The notes: generated by a model not told the origin, from the letters alone. A stretch of DNA of 64,000 nt from Formosa agariphila KMM 3901 (GCF_000723205.1 NZ_HG315671.1:3360001-3424000); one strand, 5' to 3'; shown: positions 9,406-18,422, counted from the stretch's first letter. Made by a program: numbers and translations.

Positions 9406-10110
9406 TTATTTCGAGAATTTAGTTAATTTCTCCGAAGCGATTACTTTGCCTTGCTCATCGTAGTCTTCCTGTTTTACAACACCTACACCTTGAGCTAACC
9501 AAATTTTAGACTCACCTCTTTTGGTCATCATCATTTTAGTTTCAACTTTTTGAGAAATCACAATACAATCAAAATTACCAGCTGGAACAGAAATACGTTC
9601 TTCACCAACAACTTTTCTATCTGTTGTTTTAACTCTAAATTTAAGTTTTAAATCTCCCACTTCAACATCCATTTCGATATCCGAATTCGGTAAAATTTGT
9701 TCTTGCTTTAAATCATTTGGTACAATTAAATTGCCTCCTATTACTAAAGCTGTTACTTCTTTATCCGATTCAGAAAGCGCTGATTTTAAAGTTTCACTTA
9801 AAACCTCATTTATATCTATAGTAACATTCTCGGTATCGCAAGTTATTTTATATTCGGCATTAATTGTTTCCTTCCCATTAACATCTGTAACAACTGTATT
9901 AATTACAGCCACACCTATAGAATCTTCAATTATTGTATTACGTCTAACCGCATCTTCTTTTCCTTTATCATTAAAATGAGTTAATTCAAAAGACACGCCT
10001 TTTTCCATAGGATAATAATCGCTACAAGATTGTCCTAGAGCAGAAAAACAGCTTACTAATACCACTATAAACAAAACGCTTTTAATTGCATTTTTCATAA
10101 TTGATTTCAT
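9406..10110 (-). CDS. Secreted TapB/DUF3108-like protein
   Basis: A 234-aa protein with a signal peptide (hydrophobic residues 11-25, then FSALGQSC). The mature part begins SCSDYYPMEKGVSFELTHF and continues as a beta-rich fold, with the VPAGNFDCIVISQKVETKMM and KIWLAQGVGVVKQEDYDEQGK segments seen in TapB/DUF3108-type proteins, where a lipocalin-like barrel is expected. The assignment is from recalled similarity, and the function is unknown. Two methionines (residues 1 and 5) could both start it; the first is used here. It follows lipB by 32 bp and is probably co-transcribed with it. Confidence 0.65.
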   Translation of the reverse strand: MKSIMKNAIKSVLFIVVLVSCFSALGQSCSDYYPMEKGVSFELTHFNDKGKEDAVRRNTIIEDSIGVAVINTVVTDVNGKETINAEYKITCDTENVTIDINEVLSETLKSALSESDKEVTALVIGGNLIVPNDLKQEQILPNSDIEMDVEVGDLKLKFRVKTTDRKVVGEERISVPAGNFDCIVISQKVETKMMMTKRGESKIWLAQGVGVVKQEDYDEQGKVIASEKLTKFSK

Positions 10111-10142
10111 TTTTTAATTGATGTAAACGTTATAGATAATAT

Positions 10143-10859
10143 CTAATATTCGATAGGTTTTACAATAAATTCTGCTTCAAAGAGTTCACAAAAATGTTTC
10201 TGAATTTTAGCTTTCAATTCTATTTCATCTACTGTTTTAACAGCCAATTCAACATTTAAAGATGTTACCGCTTTTCCTCGAATACCACATGGAATAATAT
10301 TATCGAAATACCCTAAATTGGCATTTACATTTAAGGCAAAACCATGCATTGTTACCCAACGGCTCGCACGAACACCCATAGCACAAATTTTTCTAGCAAA
10401 CGGAGTGCCAACATCTAACCAAACTCCAGTTTCGCCTGGACTACGTTCAGAAGCTACCCCATACTCACTTAATGTAAGTATAATAACTTCTTCTAAAAAA
10501 CGTAAGTATTTATGTATGTCTGTAAAGAAATTATCTAAATCTAAAATAGGATAACCAACAATTTGTCCTGGACCATGATATGTAATATCGCCACCTCGAT
10601 TTATTTTATAAAACGTTGCTCCTTTTTCCTTTAATTGCTCCTCGTCTAATAACATATTAGACATGTGTCCGCTTTTACCTAAAGTATACACATGAGGATG
10701 CTCTACAAAAAGAAAATAATTAGGAGTCGGGATTTGGGTACCTTCTCTCCTATTCTGAATTTTTAAATCAACGATTTGTTTAAATAAATCTTCTTGGTAA
10801 TCCCAAGTGTCTTTATAATCTTTTAAACCTAAATCTTGTAATTGGACTGTCTTATTCAA
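10143..10859 (-). CDS. lipB: Octanoyltransferase LipB
   Basis: A 238-aa cytoplasmic enzyme that transfers octanoyl groups from acyl carrier protein to lipoyl-dependent proteins, the first step of lipoate synthesis. The signature RGGDITYHGPGQIVGYPILD lies at about 83-102. The downstream block PFARKICAMGVRASRWVTMHG precedes NPNANLGYF-like and IIPCGIRGKAVTSL segments, in which the Cys of IIPCGI is the expected acyl-thioester residue and the Lys of RKICAMG its partner. It lies 11 bp after a lipoprotein gene and before the TapB-like gene, in one probable operon. Confidence 0.97.
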   Translation of the reverse strand: MNKTVQLQDLGLKDYKDTWDYQEDLFKQIVDLKIQNRREGTQIPTPNYFLFVEHPHVYTLGKSGHMSNMLLDEEQLKEKGATFYKINRGGDITYHGPGQIVGYPILDLDNFFTDIHKYLRFLEEVIILTLSEYGVASERSPGETGVWLDVGTPFARKICAMGVRASRWVTMHGFALNVNANLGYFDNIIPCGIRGKAVTSLNVELAVKTVDEIELKAKIQKHFCELFEAEFIVKPIEY

Positions 10860-10870
10860 TGTGCAATTTT

Positions 10871-11659
10871 TTAATCTTTTAGAACCACTTTTAAAATCAT
10901 TAATTCTGAATTTTTAATCATATCTATATAGTTCTGTTCAAGAGTCACTGTTTTTCGGTCTTCACTAATCAATGCATGTGTATTAGAAACCGATTTTATC
11001 TCTTTCGGAAAATGATAAACAAGAGTATATGTCATTGCTTTTAGGGTTTCTTCTTCTTCACCCATCATTTTCATTTCTTCGTTTAATTTTGCAAGGGCTT
11101 CGGCCGAGGGTTCGTAACCAGCTTTAAGCGTTCTAGAAAACTGTTTGCCATCGAAAGCAAACTGTAGATGTTTAAGCATATTATTAACCGATTTTGCCAC
11201 TTCACTCCTATCCATTTTAGAAAACTCGGTGCTTCCTCTTGCATTAAACGCTTTTGCTTTACCTATATTTTTTAAGATTTCAGGAAATTCTGTAATAGAT
11301 TTAAAAACAGAACCAAATCCAAGGTTGAACACTTCGGTTTCGTAATTCGATTGCACACGCATCATCATCGATTCTAAGGATTTTAAATTATCCTGTTCGT
11401 CTTGTGGTAATTTTGAAATACTATCGGCTTGCTCTTTTAAAATATCTTTAAAATAGATGATACTATCTACCTTTTCCTCTTTTTTATAAGCTTCTTCATT
11501 TCCTCCTATTTTCTTGATGCTCGTCATAGCCTCACTCATATCATAGCTCATAAGAAATTCTCCAGAACCATCTGGGTGAAATGTAATTTCTTCGGTATAG
11601 TTACAGCTCGTTAAAACAAAAGCTGACAACCAAACAAATAAAATAAAAAAACGTGGCAT
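10871..11659 (-). CDS. Lipoprotein, paralogue of the gene at 11837
   Basis: A 262-aa lipoprotein: hydrophobic residues 4-16, then lipobox LTSC with Cys19. The mature start NYTEEITFHPDGSGEFLMSYDMSEAM closely parallels the next gene upstream (NFSENIYINEDGSGKMSFKFDGSQLM). Both also share a KDxLExxxDSIxxLPxxEQ block near residue 70-90 and a YHFPKxIKSVS block near the end. No known enzymatic motif is present. It has its own TATCTTTG box and precedes lipB. Probably it is an envelope protein that arose by tandem duplication. Confidence 0.8.
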   Translation of the reverse strand: MPRFFILFVWLSAFVLTSCNYTEEITFHPDGSGEFLMSYDMSEAMTSIKKIGGNEEAYKKEEKVDSIIYFKDILKEQADSISKLPQDEQDNLKSLESMMMRVQSNYETEVFNLGFGSVFKSITEFPEILKNIGKAKAFNARGSTEFSKMDRSEVAKSVNNMLKHLQFAFDGKQFSRTLKAGYEPSAEALAKLNEEMKMMGEEEETLKAMTYTLVYHFPKEIKSVSNTHALISEDRKTVTLEQNYIDMIKNSELMILKVVLKD

Positions 11660-11690
11660 TTATATGGTATTAAAAGGATTGTTAAGCATA

Positions 11691-11698
11691 CAAAGATA
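11691..11698 (-). promoter_or_regulatory. -7 box of the lipoprotein-lipB operon
   Basis: The minus strand reads TATCTTTG, 31 bp before the start of the lipoprotein gene. The paralogue at 11837 has the same octamer upstream. Confidence 0.5.
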
Positions 11699-11836
11699 GA
11701 GTTTTATCGTTTTTGAGTAATTTGACAAGCTTCATTTAGTTTACGAAATAAAATCAAGTATTATTTTTAAACCCGATAATTATAAATCCAATACGATGAC
11801 CGAACGGTAAAAGCTTTGCTATGTGTTTAGACGTTT

Positions 11837-12595
11837 TTAATCTTCTAAAATTACTTCTACGTTAAAACTCTCCGGGTTGGTTAAATAGTCCTTAAAACTG
11901 AGTTCGGCAGTAAAACTTTTATGATCTTCGCTAAACATGGCATTTTCTAGAGATACCGATTTAATTTTCTTTGGAAAATGATAATTTAAAGTATAGGTAG
12001 ATGCTGCCAAAATCATTTCAGCGTCAACCAAACTATCTTTTGTTGCTTCTAAAAGTTCTTGATCTGCTACAGTGACAATTCTTTTAAACACATTTCCAGA
12101 ATAGCTATAACTCACTTCGCTAGCCTCTGTTGCTCCCATTTTTGCTAACGGACTGGTTTGCTGCGACTTGTTGGTTTCTTTCAATTCGTTGGCTTTATTA
12201 AGCACTTCAAACATATCTTCTAGTTCGTTTACATCTTTAAAATCGGTGTTAACATCTATAAGCATTTTATTAGCATTAGGATCCATTAACATATGCATCT
12301 TAAAGCGTTCTAAAGCCTTAAGCTTTTCTTGTTCCGATTTAGGAAGTGTTGCTATACTATCTTTTTTAGCTTCTAAAAAATCTTTAAAAATAATTGTTGA
12401 ATCTAGAACCTTTTCATTAGAATCTGTTAAAGTCTCTCCGCCCATTTGCATAAGCTGTGAGCCATCAAATTTAAATGACATTTTACCGCTGCCGTCTTCA
12501 TTAATATAAATGTTTTCAGAGAAATTGCAACTGCACAACGTCAGTAACATTATAAATAAACTCGATACGTAAAATTTTTTCATGGTTGGTTTCAT
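11837..12595 (-). CDS. Lipoprotein, paralogue of the gene at 10871
   Basis: A 252-aa lipoprotein with hydrophobic segment VSSLFIMLLTLCSC. The lipidated Cys is the one before NFSENIY (residue 23). It shares the DGSG motif after the Cys, the DSIATLPKSEQEKLKALE block and the NYHFPKKIKSVSLENAMFSED block with its neighbour. The middle (about 120-150) is lower complexity and rich in E, K and N. No function can be read from the sequence. The 177-bp gap to the paralogue contains that gene's promoter, so the two are probably separately transcribed. Confidence 0.8.
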   Translation of the reverse strand: MKPTMKKFYVSSLFIMLLTLCSCNFSENIYINEDGSGKMSFKFDGSQLMQMGGETLTDSNEKVLDSTIIFKDFLEAKKDSIATLPKSEQEKLKALERFKMHMLMDPNANKMLIDVNTDFKDVNELEDMFEVLNKANELKETNKSQQTSPLAKMGATEASEVSYSYSGNVFKRIVTVADQELLEATKDSLVDAEMILAASTYTLNYHFPKKIKSVSLENAMFSEDHKSFTAELSFKDYLTNPESFNVEVILED

Positions 12596-12608
12596 TTAAT
12601 AGTAGTGA

Positions 12609-12616
12609 CAAAGATA
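12609..12616 (-). promoter_or_regulatory. -7 box of the 252-aa lipoprotein gene
   Basis: The minus strand reads TATCTTTG, 13 bp before the start codon, so the transcript leader would be only a few nucleotides long. Confidence 0.5.
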
Positions 12617-12695
12617 CTTACTTATCTATAAAAAGCAGTCTCATTTTTCACCTAATGACTTCCATCCCGATTAAAATCCCTGAATATTGGGAGGT

Positions 12696-12724
12696 AAAAA
12701 AAAACGCTCAAGAATCAGCGTTTT
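12696..12724 (-). terminator. Terminator overlapping the 3' end of the YqaE gene
   Basis: AAAACGCT (12701-12708) pairs with AGCGTTTT (12717-12724) around an 8-nt loop, and the minus strand then continues with a long T run (12696-12704). The right arm lies in the last codons of the YqaE/Pmp3 gene. Confidence 0.7.
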
Positions 12725-12873
12725 GGATTATTTAAAATGACTAATGCAGCGATAACTCCAGGAACCCAGCCACAAAGCCACAGCAGAAACACGATAAGTA
12801 CCGATCCACATCCCTTACCTATTACAGCCAAGGGCGGGCAAATAATTGAAAGAAGAACTCTCCAAATGCTCAT
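12715..12873 (-). CDS. YqaE/Pmp3-family membrane protein
   Basis: A 52-aa, two-helix inner-membrane protein. The sequence MSIWRVLLSIICPPLAVIGK followed by GSVLIVFLLWLCGWVPGVIAALVIL shows the family pattern: helix, PPLAV turn, Gly-rich linker, helix, WxPGxIxA. The family is small, stress-linked and affects membrane potential in other organisms. An in-frame start 16 codons upstream exists, but the added residues (MMRLICASSINLKSIK) are not part of the family, so I chose the ATG ending at 12873. It stands alone. Confidence 0.85.
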   Translation of the reverse strand: MSIWRVLLSIICPPLAVIGKGCGSVLIVFLLWLCGWVPGVIAALVILNNPKR

Positions 12874-12974
12874 TTTAATTGATTTTAAATTGATTGATGA
12901 TGCACAAATAAGACGCATCAACTTAACGATTGTTACACTAAAAAAATTCTAAACAGTATTTAGATAATATTATA

Positions 12975-13005
12975 TTGATAGTGTTACCAATAGTAATTAT
13001 CTTTG
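12975..13005 (+). promoter_or_regulatory. Promoter of the lysS operon
   Basis: TTG at 12975-12977, a 20-bp spacer, then TATCTTTG at 12998-13005 fit both parts of the Bacteroidota consensus. It lies 30 bp upstream of the lysS start, which gives a leader of about 25 nt. This is one of the clearest protein-gene promoters in the window. Confidence 0.75.
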
Positions 13006-13035
13006 TGCGTTAAAAATTAAACATAACAACTTAAT

Positions 13036-14733
13036 ATGTCGCAATTATCAGAGCAAGAAATCGTAAGAAGAGAAAAGCTGAGCAAACTTCGTGAGTTAGG
13101 AATTAATCCTTATCCAGCAGACCTTTATCCGTTAACCCACACTAGTAAACAGGTTAAAACCGATTTTGAAGAAGGCAAGAAAGTGATAATTGCCGGACGA
13201 TTAATGTCACGTAGAATACAAGGAAACGCAAGTTTTGCAGAAGTGCAAGACAGCGAAGGCCGTATTCAGGTCTATTTTAATCGTGATGAAATTTGTACAG
13301 GCGAAGATAAAACCAAGTACAATACTATTTACAAAAAATTATTAGATATAGGAGATTTCGTTGGTATTGAAGGTGAATTATTCACCACCAAAGTAGGCGA
13401 AAAAACCATCATGGTAAAAGACTTTACTATTTTAAGTAAATCGTTACGCCCGTTACCTCAACCTCGTGTAGATACCGAAGGAAAAGTACACGATGCTTTT
13501 ACAGATCCTGAACAACGTTACAGACAACGTTATGCCGATTTAGTAGTAAACCCACATGTAAAAGAAGTTTTTATAAAACGTACTAAGTTATTTAACGCAA
13601 TGCGTAGCTTCTTTAACGAATCTGGTTATTTTGAAGTTGAGACGCCTGTTTTACAACCTATTCCTGGAGGTGCTGCGGCACGTCCATTTATTACGCACCA
13701 CAATAGTTTAGACATTCCATTATATATGCGAATTGCTAACGAATTATACCTAAAACGTTTAATTGTTGGTGGGTTTGATGGTGTTTACGAGTTTTCTAAA
13801 AACTTCCGTAACGAAGGAATGGACAGAACTCACAATCCAGAATTTACAGCAATGGAAATCTATGTGTCTTACAAAGATTACAACTGGATGATGGATTTCT
13901 GTGAGAAACTTTTAGAACATTGTGCAATTGCTGTAAATGGAACTACAAAAGCAACTTTCGGGAAACATGAAATAGACTTTAAAGCACCGTACGCTCGTGT
14001 AACCATGGCAGATTCTATTAAGCATTTTACAGGATTTGATATTACTGGAAAATCTGAAGATGAAATTCGTGAAGCTGCAAAAGGTATGGGTATCCAAGTT
14101 GACGACACTATGGGTAAAGGAAAACTGATTGATGAGATTTTTGGTGAAAAATGTGAAGGGAACTACATACAGCCAACGTACATTACAGATTATCCTAAAG
14201 AGATGAGTCCGCTTTGCAAAGAGCATAGAGACAACCCAGAATTAACTGAGCGTTTCGAGTTAATGGTTTGTGGTAAAGAAATTGCAAATGCATATTCAGA
14301 ACTTAACGACCCTATAGACCAACGAGAACGTTTTGAGCACCAATTAAAATTAGCTCAAAAAGGAGACGACGAAGCTACAGAATTTATAGACTACGATTTC
14401 TTACGTGCTCTAGAATATGGTATGCCTCCTACCTCTGGTATGGGAATTGGTATGGATCGTTTAATCATGTTCTTAACCAACAATCAATCGATTCAAGAAG
14501 TATTGTTTTTCCCGCAAATGCGTCCGGAGAAAAAACAAGTAGATATGTCTGAAGATGAAAAAGCAGTTTTCAATATTCTGAAAACAAACTCACCTATAGA
14601 TTTAAATGCGCTTAAATCGCAGTCTCAATTAAGCAACAAGAAATGGGATAAAACCATTAAAGGTTTAACTAAATTAGGAATTGCCAAGGTAGACAAGACA
14701 GACGATGGTTTGTTTGTTGTTCTTAATGGATAA
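13036..14733 (+). CDS. lysS: Lysyl-tRNA synthetase, class II
   Basis: A 565-aa enzyme that charges tRNA-Lys with lysine. An N-terminal OB-fold anticodon-binding domain (about 55-145, with RIQGNASFAEVQDSEGRIQV) precedes the class II catalytic core. Motif 2 is visible in the FSKNFRNEGMDRTHNPEFT segment (about 255-273), and motif 3 in GMGIGMDRLIMFLTN (about 475-489). About 65 residues beyond the usual C-terminus form a charged, helical, winged-helix-like extension (MSEDEKAVFNILK...), longer than E. coli LysS (505 aa). It is the first gene of an operon with two EEP-fold proteins. Confidence 0.97.
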   Translation: MSQLSEQEIVRREKLSKLRELGINPYPADLYPLTHTSKQVKTDFEEGKKVIIAGRLMSRRIQGNASFAEVQDSEGRIQVYFNRDEICTGEDKTKYNTIYKKLLDIGDFVGIEGELFTTKVGEKTIMVKDFTILSKSLRPLPQPRVDTEGKVHDAFTDPEQRYRQRYADLVVNPHVKEVFIKRTKLFNAMRSFFNESGYFEVETPVLQPIPGGAAARPFITHHNSLDIPLYMRIANELYLKRLIVGGFDGVYEFSKNFRNEGMDRTHNPEFTAMEIYVSYKDYNWMMDFCEKLLEHCAIAVNGTTKATFGKHEIDFKAPYARVTMADSIKHFTGFDITGKSEDEIREAAKGMGIQVDDTMGKGKLIDEIFGEKCEGNYIQPTYITDYPKEMSPLCKEHRDNPELTERFELMVCGKEIANAYSELNDPIDQRERFEHQLKLAQKGDDEATEFIDYDFLRALEYGMPPTSGMGIGMDRLIMFLTNNQSIQEVLFFPQMRPEKKQVDMSEDEKAVFNILKTNSPIDLNALKSQSQLSNKKWDKTIKGLTKLGIAKVDKTDDGLFVVLNG

Positions 14734-14736
14734 TAT

Positions 14737-15660
14737 ATGATTCAATTCATTTTTAAATACAAAGCAAAAGCATACCTTCTTTTTTGGTATGCTTTTTTAT
14801 TGCTCATCCATTTTGTTTTAAAGGATCGTATTTCACCACTAATCTTTATTTTTTATGCTTGTCCGCTAATATTGGTCATAGCATATGGATTTTTAGTGTC
14901 ATTATCGGTATATAAACATAAAGTGATTTCCATTGTTGTACTCTGTATGAATATTTTGGTTTGCATATATTGGTATAACAATTTCCATTATAATACTTAC
15001 GATACTACCCTTAATTCTGCAGAGCAGACATATTCTATTTTTTATTGGAATATTTCTCGTCCTGACAAATTGCCTTTAGATATTATTGCAGAAAACATTC
15101 AGACTTATAACCCTGAAATTATTGCTTTTGTAGAAGCTAAAGACGTGTCGGAAATAGACCTTTTAGCTTTAAAAAAACAATATCCTTTATATGATATAAA
15201 ACATTTAGAAGGTGAAATGCTTATTGCTGTTCAAGGAAAAATTGACACTGTAACATTTAATAAAATCTCGAATGGTTCTAAATCGAACCTTGTTACAGCG
15301 ACCATTCAGGATTATAAAGTTACATTTCTGATTACAGATTTGTTAGCTAATCCTGCGTTATCTAAACGAAAGGATTTTAAAAATATGTTATCCATAGTCG
15401 ATTCAAATCCTATTGATTTTGTCATAGGAGATTTTAATACACCTTACGAAAGCCACTTTTTTGATAGTTTTAAACCACGTTTTGAAAGTTTCCACAATTA
15501 TAACAATGGATTTACAGGAACTTGGCCCTCTAAATTACCACTAATAGAAATAGACCATATGTGGCTTCATAACAAATGGCAACCAATACTACTACACAAA
15601 GATTTTAATTCTAAATCTGATCACGGCCTAATGGTTGGAAAATTTAAAAGAAGGCCATAA
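14737..15660 (+). CDS. Membrane endonuclease/exonuclease/phosphatase-fold protein 1
   Basis: A 307-aa protein with three predicted N-terminal membrane helices (about 12-27, 34-54, 63-80) and a C-terminal EEP-type domain. Family landmarks include the YWNISRPDKLPLD strand (about 104), FVEAKD (catalytic-Glu position, about 132), FVIGDFNTPYESHFFDSF (about 228, GDFNTP motif), and the closing IDHMWLHNKW and SDHGLMVGKF (catalytic Asp-His pair). All expected residues appear present. It starts 3 bp after the lysS stop. The substrate is unknown; the active domain probably faces the periplasm. Confidence 0.85.
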   Translation: MIQFIFKYKAKAYLLFWYAFLLLIHFVLKDRISPLIFIFYACPLILVIAYGFLVSLSVYKHKVISIVVLCMNILVCIYWYNNFHYNTYDTTLNSAEQTYSIFYWNISRPDKLPLDIIAENIQTYNPEIIAFVEAKDVSEIDLLALKKQYPLYDIKHLEGEMLIAVQGKIDTVTFNKISNGSKSNLVTATIQDYKVTFLITDLLANPALSKRKDFKNMLSIVDSNPIDFVIGDFNTPYESHFFDSFKPRFESFHNYNNGFTGTWPSKLPLIEIDHMWLHNKWQPILLHKDFNSKSDHGLMVGKFKRRP

Positions 15661-15664
15661 CATC

Positions 15665-16579
15665 ATGATTAAAGTTTTTTTCAAGTATAAAATATACCTT
15701 ATTATGGTATATGTATTTTTATTAAGTATTCATTTTATACTCAAAGACCAAATACAACCATTTATAGTTGTTTTTAATGCGGTTCCATTAATTTTAATAG
15801 TCGCTTTTGGCTACCTCACCTGCTTACTTCTTTACAAACATAAAACACTAGCTACAGTTCTACTTTGCATAAATCTATTACTCTCTGCTTACTGGTATAA
15901 TAATTATTACTTTAAAACTGAAGCGCCTTCGGCTCAGGAATTATTAAAAACACACGCTATTCTATATTGGAATATTGCACGACCTAAACACTTACCTCTA
16001 GACCTTTTATTTAGAAATATGAAAACCTATAAACCAGAGCTGGTTGTCTTGGTTGAAGCTAAAGATATTTTAGAAGGAGACTTATTAAAATTCAAAAAAC
16101 AGTTTCCGTCTTATGTTATTAAACAGCTGGAAGGCGAGATGATTATTGCCGTTAAAGGCGAAATCAATACTATAGATTATAAAGATATCTCAGCAAGTTC
16201 TAAGTATAATTTTGTTTCAACAACCATTCATAATCATCGAATTACCATTCTAATTACAGATTTGTTGGCTAACCCTTCTGAGTCTAAAAAATACGACCTC
16301 AACAAAGTGCGAGAAATCGCTGAATCTCAAAATATAGATTTTGTAATAGGAGATTTTAATACCCCTTACGAAAGTTTCTACTTTAAACAGTTTAATACTA
16401 ATTTTGAAAGTTTTCATAAATATAACAACGGCATAACAGCCACATGGCCCACCGTTTTACCACTCTTAGAAATTGATCAGTTTTGGTTAAATAGAAGATG
16501 GGAACCCTTAAAATTAAACAAACACTTCTTAATAAATTCAGACCACGCCATGCTAATTGGTCAATTTAAACTTCGTTAA
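15665..16579 (+). CDS. Membrane endonuclease/exonuclease/phosphatase-fold protein 2
   Basis: A tandem paralogue of the previous gene with the same layout: three N-terminal helices, then an EEP domain with YWNIARPKHLPLD, LVEAKD, FVIGDFNTPYESFYF, and a terminal SDHAMLIGQF. In the IDQFWLNRRW block, D-Q replaces the D-H of copy 1. The ATG at 15665, 4 bp after the previous stop, is preferred over an earlier in-frame ATG at 15635 because it gives MIKVFFKYKIYL, which aligns with the start of copy 1. The pair probably arose by duplication. Confidence 0.83.
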   Translation: MIKVFFKYKIYLIMVYVFLLSIHFILKDQIQPFIVVFNAVPLILIVAFGYLTCLLLYKHKTLATVLLCINLLLSAYWYNNYYFKTEAPSAQELLKTHAILYWNIARPKHLPLDLLFRNMKTYKPELVVLVEAKDILEGDLLKFKKQFPSYVIKQLEGEMIIAVKGEINTIDYKDISASSKYNFVSTTIHNHRITILITDLLANPSESKKYDLNKVREIAESQNIDFVIGDFNTPYESFYFKQFNTNFESFHKYNNGITATWPTVLPLLEIDQFWLNRRWEPLKLNKHFLINSDHAMLIGQFKLR

Positions 16580-16693
16580 TAAATAGAGTTTACTTTAATT
16601 TTTCTTGCGTTAATACACTGTTAAAAAAGACATTCCATTTAAACTTTTTAAAAAAGCATTGGTCTTAATAGTATAATTTTTAACACAAGAACC

Positions 16694-17173
16694 ATGAAAA
16701 AAGTAATGATTTTAGCATTAGCATTAATTTCTTTTAGTGCAATTGCCCAGAACCCAGAAAGAGGCGAAAAAAAAGGAAAAAATAACACCGAAATGCGCAT
16801 GCAGCGAGCAAATTTTACTCCTGAACAACAAGCAACGCTTCACACCAAAAAAATGACTTTAGAATTAGACCTTACAGATGCTCAGCAAAAAGAGGTTTAC
16901 AACCTAAACTTAGTACAAGCTAAAGAAAGACAAAAAACTCGTGAAGCCTTTAAAAAAGCTAAAGAGTCTGGTACTAAACCAACAAATCAAGAGCGTTACG
17001 ATAAAATGGTAGCCAGATTAGACAACCAGATTACAATTAAAAACAAGATGAAAAGCATCCTAAAAAGTGACCAATATATTACTTGGGAAAGCAATCTAAA
17101 ACACCACAACAAAGGAAGACATGACCGTGGAAGCAGAGAAGACAAAGGACGACAAGAAGGAAGACGAGGATAA
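16694..17173 (+). CDS. Secreted DUF4890/Spy-like periplasmic protein
   Basis: A 159-aa protein: signal peptide MKKVMILALALISFSAIAQ with cleavage after Ala-Gln, then a strongly basic, helical body. It contains FTPEQQATLHTKKMTLELDL followed by TDAQQKEVYNLN, the LTxxQ-type pattern of Spy/CpxP-like and DUF4890 proteins. The last 25 residues are rich in Arg, Lys, Gly and His. Such proteins are thought to act as periplasmic chaperones or metal-responsive factors; that role here is inference. It ends before a strong bidirectional terminator. Confidence 0.75.
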   Translation: MKKVMILALALISFSAIAQNPERGEKKGKNNTEMRMQRANFTPEQQATLHTKKMTLELDLTDAQQKEVYNLNLVQAKERQKTREAFKKAKESGTKPTNQERYDKMVARLDNQITIKNKMKSILKSDQYITWESNLKHHNKGRHDRGSREDKGRQEGRRG

Positions 17174-17186
17174 TTAATTCCATATA

Positions 17187-17242
17187 GCATTTAAAACAAA
17201 AGCGGCAAAACTAGATAGTTTTGCCGCTTTTGTTTTAAATGC
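17187..17242. terminator. Long bidirectional terminator
   Basis: A perfect 26-bp inverted repeat (17187-17212 with 17217-17242, core AAAACAAAAGCGGCAAAACT) with a 4-nt AGAT loop. It sits between the convergent Spy-like gene and the response regulator gene and can serve both. Confidence 0.9.
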
Positions 17243-17254
17243 TTGCTAGTTCGT

Positions 17255-17923
17255 TCAATTTAAAAAATTTAATAAATTATTTCTAATTGCATAGGTTACC
17301 AATCCTACTACATTTTTAGATTCGGTTTTTAGCAATAAATTATTTCGGTGTCCTTCTACAGTACGCGGACTAATACATAATTTATCGGCAATTTCAGATG
17401 TTTTAAACTGTTTGCAAATTAAACTTAACACTTCAAGCTCTCGGCTTGTTAAATACGATTTATCAAAATCGCTTTTAACAGGTTTTCCTTTATGAGTTAA
17501 ATTTTCATGAATAAATCTCATAACTTCATTAGAATAGTAAAACCCCGAACTATACACTTCTTTTAAAGCACTTACCAATTCAGCAGGTTTTACATTTTTA
17601 GGCAAAAAACACGCCACTCCTAAATGAATCATATTTAAAATACAAGGTTTAGAATTATAACTTGTTAAAGCAACAATTTTTAAATCTGGAAATTCTTTAT
17701 GGATAATTTTAGTAGCTTCTACACCATTAAGTTCTGGCATATTTAAATCTGTTAACACAATATCCGGAAGTTTAGAGGTTCTTAAATAGGCAACTAATTC
17801 TTTACCATTTGAGGCCTCATAATCCACAACCAATTCCTCATCACGTTCCAGAAGGAAGCAAATGCCTTTTCGAAATAATTGAACGTCGTCAGCTAAAACC
17901 ACGTGTATGGGAGTAGATTCCAT
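17255..17923 (-). CDS. NarL/LuxR-type response regulator, orphan
   Basis: A 222-aa regulator. The receiver domain (about 6-125) has the acidic pair in VVLADDVQLF, phosphoacceptor Asp in IVLTDLNMPELNG (about 58), Thr in IVALTSYN and Lys in CFLPKN. The LuxR-type helix-turn-helix (about 150-215) contains LTSRELEVLSLICK and SPRTVEGHRNNLLLKT. All phosphorelay residues are present, so it should be controlled by phosphorylation. No histidine kinase gene is adjacent, so its partner is elsewhere. It is monocistronic, with a 499-bp gap upstream. Confidence 0.92.
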   Translation of the reverse strand: MESTPIHVVLADDVQLFRKGICFLLERDEELVVDYEASNGKELVAYLRTSKLPDIVLTDLNMPELNGVEATKIIHKEFPDLKIVALTSYNSKPCILNMIHLGVACFLPKNVKPAELVSALKEVYSSGFYYSNEVMRFIHENLTHKGKPVKSDFDKSYLTSRELEVLSLICKQFKTSEIADKLCISPRTVEGHRNNLLLKTESKNVVGLVTYAIRNNLLNFLN

Positions 17924-18422
17924 TTTCTTTACATTAACTACTAATAAAGACTCATCGTCTGTAATGTTGTTACACCATTTAGTTGGTAATCTTCAAACAA
18001 ATACTTAATCGTATCTATTTATAGAACTAAAAAATGATAACTGTGCTATTAATTTTAAAAAAGAACCTTTGAAGCTAAGATAGGCTCTTTAATATAAATT
18101 TGGGAGATAATTAAGGGTTACCATTAGAAAACACGTATAAACACCTAGATAAAAATGAGAAATTTCTACGCTAAAATCTTCAAGTAACTCATCCTATCTT
18201 TAATAACAATCATTTTAGAACAAGAAAAGAAACTTTACTCAACAGATGCAATTTCAATTAAATATAACAAAAAAAGCTCACAAAATCCTGATTTTAAAAT
18301 TACGTACATCTGCTTAGGTAGAAACCCCTTTAATTTTTTCTGGTACTTACTCGCTAAAAAAAAGGGATGTAACATTCTAAATTTGATTCAAATACATTAT
18401 TAATCTTTAAAACTTAGAACTC
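17924..18422. other. Intergenic gap, 499 bp
   Basis: No convincing gene, RNA or repeat is visible. Only short open frames occur. The sequence holds the divergent promoter regions of the response regulator and the secreted protein at 18423, including TAAATTTG at 18378-18385 (matches TAnnTTTG, 38 bp before that ATG, without a clear TTG at -33). Confidence 0.5.

Noticed and set aside
12168-12509. 113-codon open frame on the plus strand, opposite the lipoprotein gene
   Set aside because: It lies fully inside the coding sequence of the clear lipoprotein and has the Ser/Leu/Ile-rich composition expected from an antisense reading.
13912-14226. 104-codon frame on the minus strand inside lysS
   Set aside because: Antisense shadow of a strongly conserved gene; no start signal or recognised domain.
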